From Rhizobacter sp. (lineage in GTDB: Bacteria > Pseudomonadota > Gammaproteobacteria > Burkholderiales > Burkholderiaceae), in the NCBI GenBank assembly GCA_014379885.1, contig JACMKW010000481.1:1-7713 (forward strand): 7,713 bases of DNA, written 5' to 3'. The position numbers and the translations under genes are program-made. The notes beneath the pieces are model-generated. The model did not search any database and had not been told where the DNA came from. It saw only the letters and a program-made list of their open reading frames with translations. Positions 5,971 to 7,713 of this stretch are shown here, in pieces. The first letter of the stretch is position 1; each line of letters starts with the position of its first letter.

Positions 5971-6432
5971 TCAGAACGGAGCCGCGGTGGGCAGGGAGAC
6001 GGGTCGCGCGCAATATACCGTACAGCGCAATGCATGCCAGTAGGCCTCGTGGCCGCGTCGTTGCAGCGGCAGCCATGTACCGGCGTGCAACACACCGGCA
6101 CCATCGGGCGTAAACCGCAAGAGCATCCAGGCGCCCAGATCCAGGCACACCGTCATGCGCCCGGCACGGGATTCGCTCCGCGCATGCAGGTACCAGCGCT
6201 GGGTGTCCCAACGCAGTGTCATGGGTCGCAGCCGCCACGCCTGCACCACGGTCGCGACGACGATCATGGCGAGGACCACGGCCGTGCTCCAGACCCAGCC
6301 GGGGAAAACCTCGGCTGCGCGCAGCGCCCACGCCCCCACCGCGCCTGCGGCAGCCACCACGAGAAACGCCACGGCCAGACGCCAGATGCCGTAGTGGCGC
6401 GCAGTCATCTGGAACGCGGGAGACGCGTGCAT
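5971..6432 (-). CDS. Small two-helix membrane protein, YgfX/CptA-like
   Basis: Function not established. 153 residues: a short N-terminal cytoplasmic stretch, two hydrophobic helices (about 17-38 and 46-66), then a cytoplasmic domain rich in Trp and Arg, with TLRWDTQRW (72-80), WMLLRF (102-107) and TWLPLQRRGHEAYWHALR (119-136). From memory, E. coli YgfX/CptA has the same order: two helices, LRWxGQEW, MLRL, then a WLxxDSMDxxxWRxLR ending. I infer a distant YgfX-like protein; that family is linked with SdhE and with FtsZ/MreB interaction in gammaproteobacteria. It begins 33 bases after fabF and ends 9 bases before rpoE, so it may be cotranscribed with rpoE. The ATG at 6432 has no clear ribosome site; Met9 (6408) is an alternative start that keeps both helices. 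Confidence 0.75.
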   Translation of the reverse strand: MHASPAFQMTARHYGIWRLAVAFLVVAAAGAVGAWALRAAEVFPGWVWSTAVVLAMIVVATVVQAWRLRPMTLRWDTQRWYLHARSESRAGRMTVCLDLGAWMLLRFTPDGAGVLHAGTWLPLQRRGHEAYWHALRCTVYCARPVSLPTAAPF

Positions 6433-6465
6433 GCCTGCCGCGGAGATAAGAATCCGGCGGCGCGA

Positions 6466-7710
6466 TCAGATGCGCTTGAACACCAAGGTGCCGTTGGTGC
6501 CGCCAAAGCCGAAGTTGTTCTTCACGGCGTACTCGATCTTCATGTCGCGCGCGGTGTTGGCGCAGTAGTCCAGGTCGCACTCAGGGTCCTGGTTGAAGAT
6601 GTTGATGGTGGGCGGCGAAATCTGCCGCTGAACGGCCAGCGTGGTGAACACCGATTCGATGCCTCCTGCGCCACCCAGCAAATGCCCGGTCATCGATTTG
6701 GTGGAATTCACCACCAACTTCTTGGCGTGGTCACCAAACGCCAGCTTGATGGCATTGGTTTCGTTCACATCACCCAGTGGAGTGGATGTGCCATGCGCGT
6801 TGAGATATTGCACCTGGCTGCCGTCGATGCCGGCATTGCGCAGGGCCGCACGAATGGAACGCTTGGGGCCGTCGACATTGGGCGCTGTCATGTGGAAGGC
6901 GTCGGCGCCCATGCCGAAGCCGCTCAGCTCGGCGTAGATCCTGGCTCCGCGCTTTTTGGCGAATTCGTATTCTTCGAGCACCAGCACACCAGCGCCTTCA
7001 CCCAGCACAAAACCATCCCGATCCTTGTCCCAGGGACGCGAGGCTGTCTTGGGGTCATCGTTGCGCGTAGACAAGGCGCGTGGTGCGGTGAAGCCGCCGA
7101 TGCCCAACGGAGAGATGGTCGACTCCGAGCCGCCGGCGACCATCGCGTCTGCATCACCGTATTCGATGATGCGGGCCGCCTGGCCGATGGAGTGCAGGCC
7201 CGTCGTGCAAGCCGTCACGATGGCCAGGTTGGGCCCCGTAAAGCCGAAGCGGATCGACACATGGCCCGAGATCATGTTGATGATCGACGCCGGCACGAAG
7301 AAGGGAGAGATACGCCGCGGCCCACGCGCCACGTACTCACCGTGCGTTTCTTCGATCAGCGGCAAACCGCCGATGCCTGAGCCCACCAGGCAACCGATGC
7401 GCTCGGCCTGATCTTCGCTGAGTTGGTCGCCGGTGGGCAAACCGGCATCGCGCACCGCTTGAATCGACGCCGCCACGCCATAGTGAATGAAGGTGTCCAT
7501 GTGACGCGCTTCCTTGGCCGGCATGTACTCCTCGACATTGAACCCCTTCACCTCGCCCGCAAATTGGCAGCTGAAAGCCGACGCATCGAACTTGGTGATG
7601 GTGTCAATGCCGGAGCGCCCGGCAACCAGGTTGGCCCAGCCTTCTTCCACCGAATTGCCTACGGGGCTGATAAGCCCCAAGCCGGTGATGACGACGCGGC
7701 GACGTGTCAT
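6466..7710 (-). CDS. fabF: 3-oxoacyl-[acyl-carrier-protein] synthase II (FabF, KAS II)
   Basis: Condensing enzyme of type II fatty-acid synthesis; it adds malonyl-ACP units to the growing acyl-ACP with CO2 release and matters for unsaturated-chain elongation. 414 residues, full family length. The catalytic set is complete: Cys168 in the nucleophile elbow TACTTG, His306 in NAHGTST, Lys338 and His343 in KSMTGHLLGGAGG, and the C-terminal glycine-rich loop NNFGFGGTN (398-406) with the gating Phe. The start is the ATG at 7710 (MTRRRVVITGLG, the family N-terminus); only three bases upstream are in the window, so its ribosome site cannot be judged. acpP commonly lies just upstream in these genomes. 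The GC-rich 33 bases after the stop show only a weak 5-bp stem and no T run, so read-through toward the next gene is possible. Confidence 0.98.
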   Translation of the reverse strand: MTRRRVVITGLGLISPVGNSVEEGWANLVAGRSGIDTITKFDASAFSCQFAGEVKGFNVEEYMPAKEARHMDTFIHYGVAASIQAVRDAGLPTGDQLSEDQAERIGCLVGSGIGGLPLIEETHGEYVARGPRRISPFFVPASIINMISGHVSIRFGFTGPNLAIVTACTTGLHSIGQAARIIEYGDADAMVAGGSESTISPLGIGGFTAPRALSTRNDDPKTASRPWDKDRDGFVLGEGAGVLVLEEYEFAKKRGARIYAELSGFGMGADAFHMTAPNVDGPKRSIRAALRNAGIDGSQVQYLNAHGTSTPLGDVNETNAIKLAFGDHAKKLVVNSTKSMTGHLLGGAGGIESVFTTLAVQRQISPPTINIFNQDPECDLDYCANTARDMKIEYAVKNNFGFGGTNGTLVFKRI

Positions 7711-7713
7711 GGA

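Noticed and set aside
6466..6500. Possible sigma-E promoter at the end of fabF (GGCACCTT ... TCTGA)
   Set aside because: The -35 matches poorly and the spacing is 14 bases instead of about 16; TCTGA there is simply the last codons and stop of fabF.
6034..7380. Long plus-strand open frame (448 codons) opposite fabF, the YgfX-like gene and their junction
   Set aside because: It is antisense to a full-length, motif-complete fabF, spans a gene boundary, is rich in His, Arg and Gly, and has no recognisable domain. Long antisense frames are expected in GC-rich coding DNA.

Overview
The window is a stretch of conserved chromosome from a betaproteobacterium, most likely order Burkholderiales and probably family Comamonadaceae. 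The evidence is high GC, gene content and gene order, and the style of the FabF, RpoE, MucD and LepA proteins. Placement below order level is inference. I recognise no mobile element, tRNA, rRNA or CRISPR array. All genes lie on the minus strand, so transcription runs from the right end of the window to the left.

Reading in the direction of transcription: fabF (3-oxoacyl-ACP synthase II, 7710 to 6466); a small two-helix membrane protein resembling YgfX/CptA (6432 to 5971); rpoE (sigma-E-type ECF sigma factor, 5961 to 5353); rseA/mucA (membrane anti-sigma factor, 5325 to 4681); rseB/mucB (periplasmic regulator of the anti-sigma factor, 4661 to 3639); degP/mucD (periplasmic serine protease with two PDZ domains, 3562 to 2141); a 527-base gap without a credible gene; and lepA (elongation factor 4), which starts at 1613 and leaves the window before its C-terminus. 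Gaps inside the rpoE-rseA-rseB-degP cluster are 27, 19 and 76 bases, so it looks like one operon. The YgfX-like gene ends only 9 bases before rpoE.

Together, rpoE, rseA, rseB and degP form the envelope-stress circuit. The sigma factor is held at the inner membrane by RseA. RseB guards RseA on the periplasmic side. The DegP-type protease degrades misfolded envelope proteins. fabF and lepA are housekeeping neighbours for fatty-acid synthesis and translation.

The least ordinary part is the degP-lepA gap (1614 to 2140). It holds a strong minus-strand intrinsic terminator (about 1741-1775) directly preceded by a second stem. A sigma-70-like promoter is placed so that a transcript would begin at the first stem. 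This is a candidate 65-nt small RNA, or a leader or attenuator for lepA. The gap also holds two adjoining palindromes, one perfect consensus DnaA box and several hairpins. The rest of the window is ordinary core genome, and I found no convincing undescribed multigene system.
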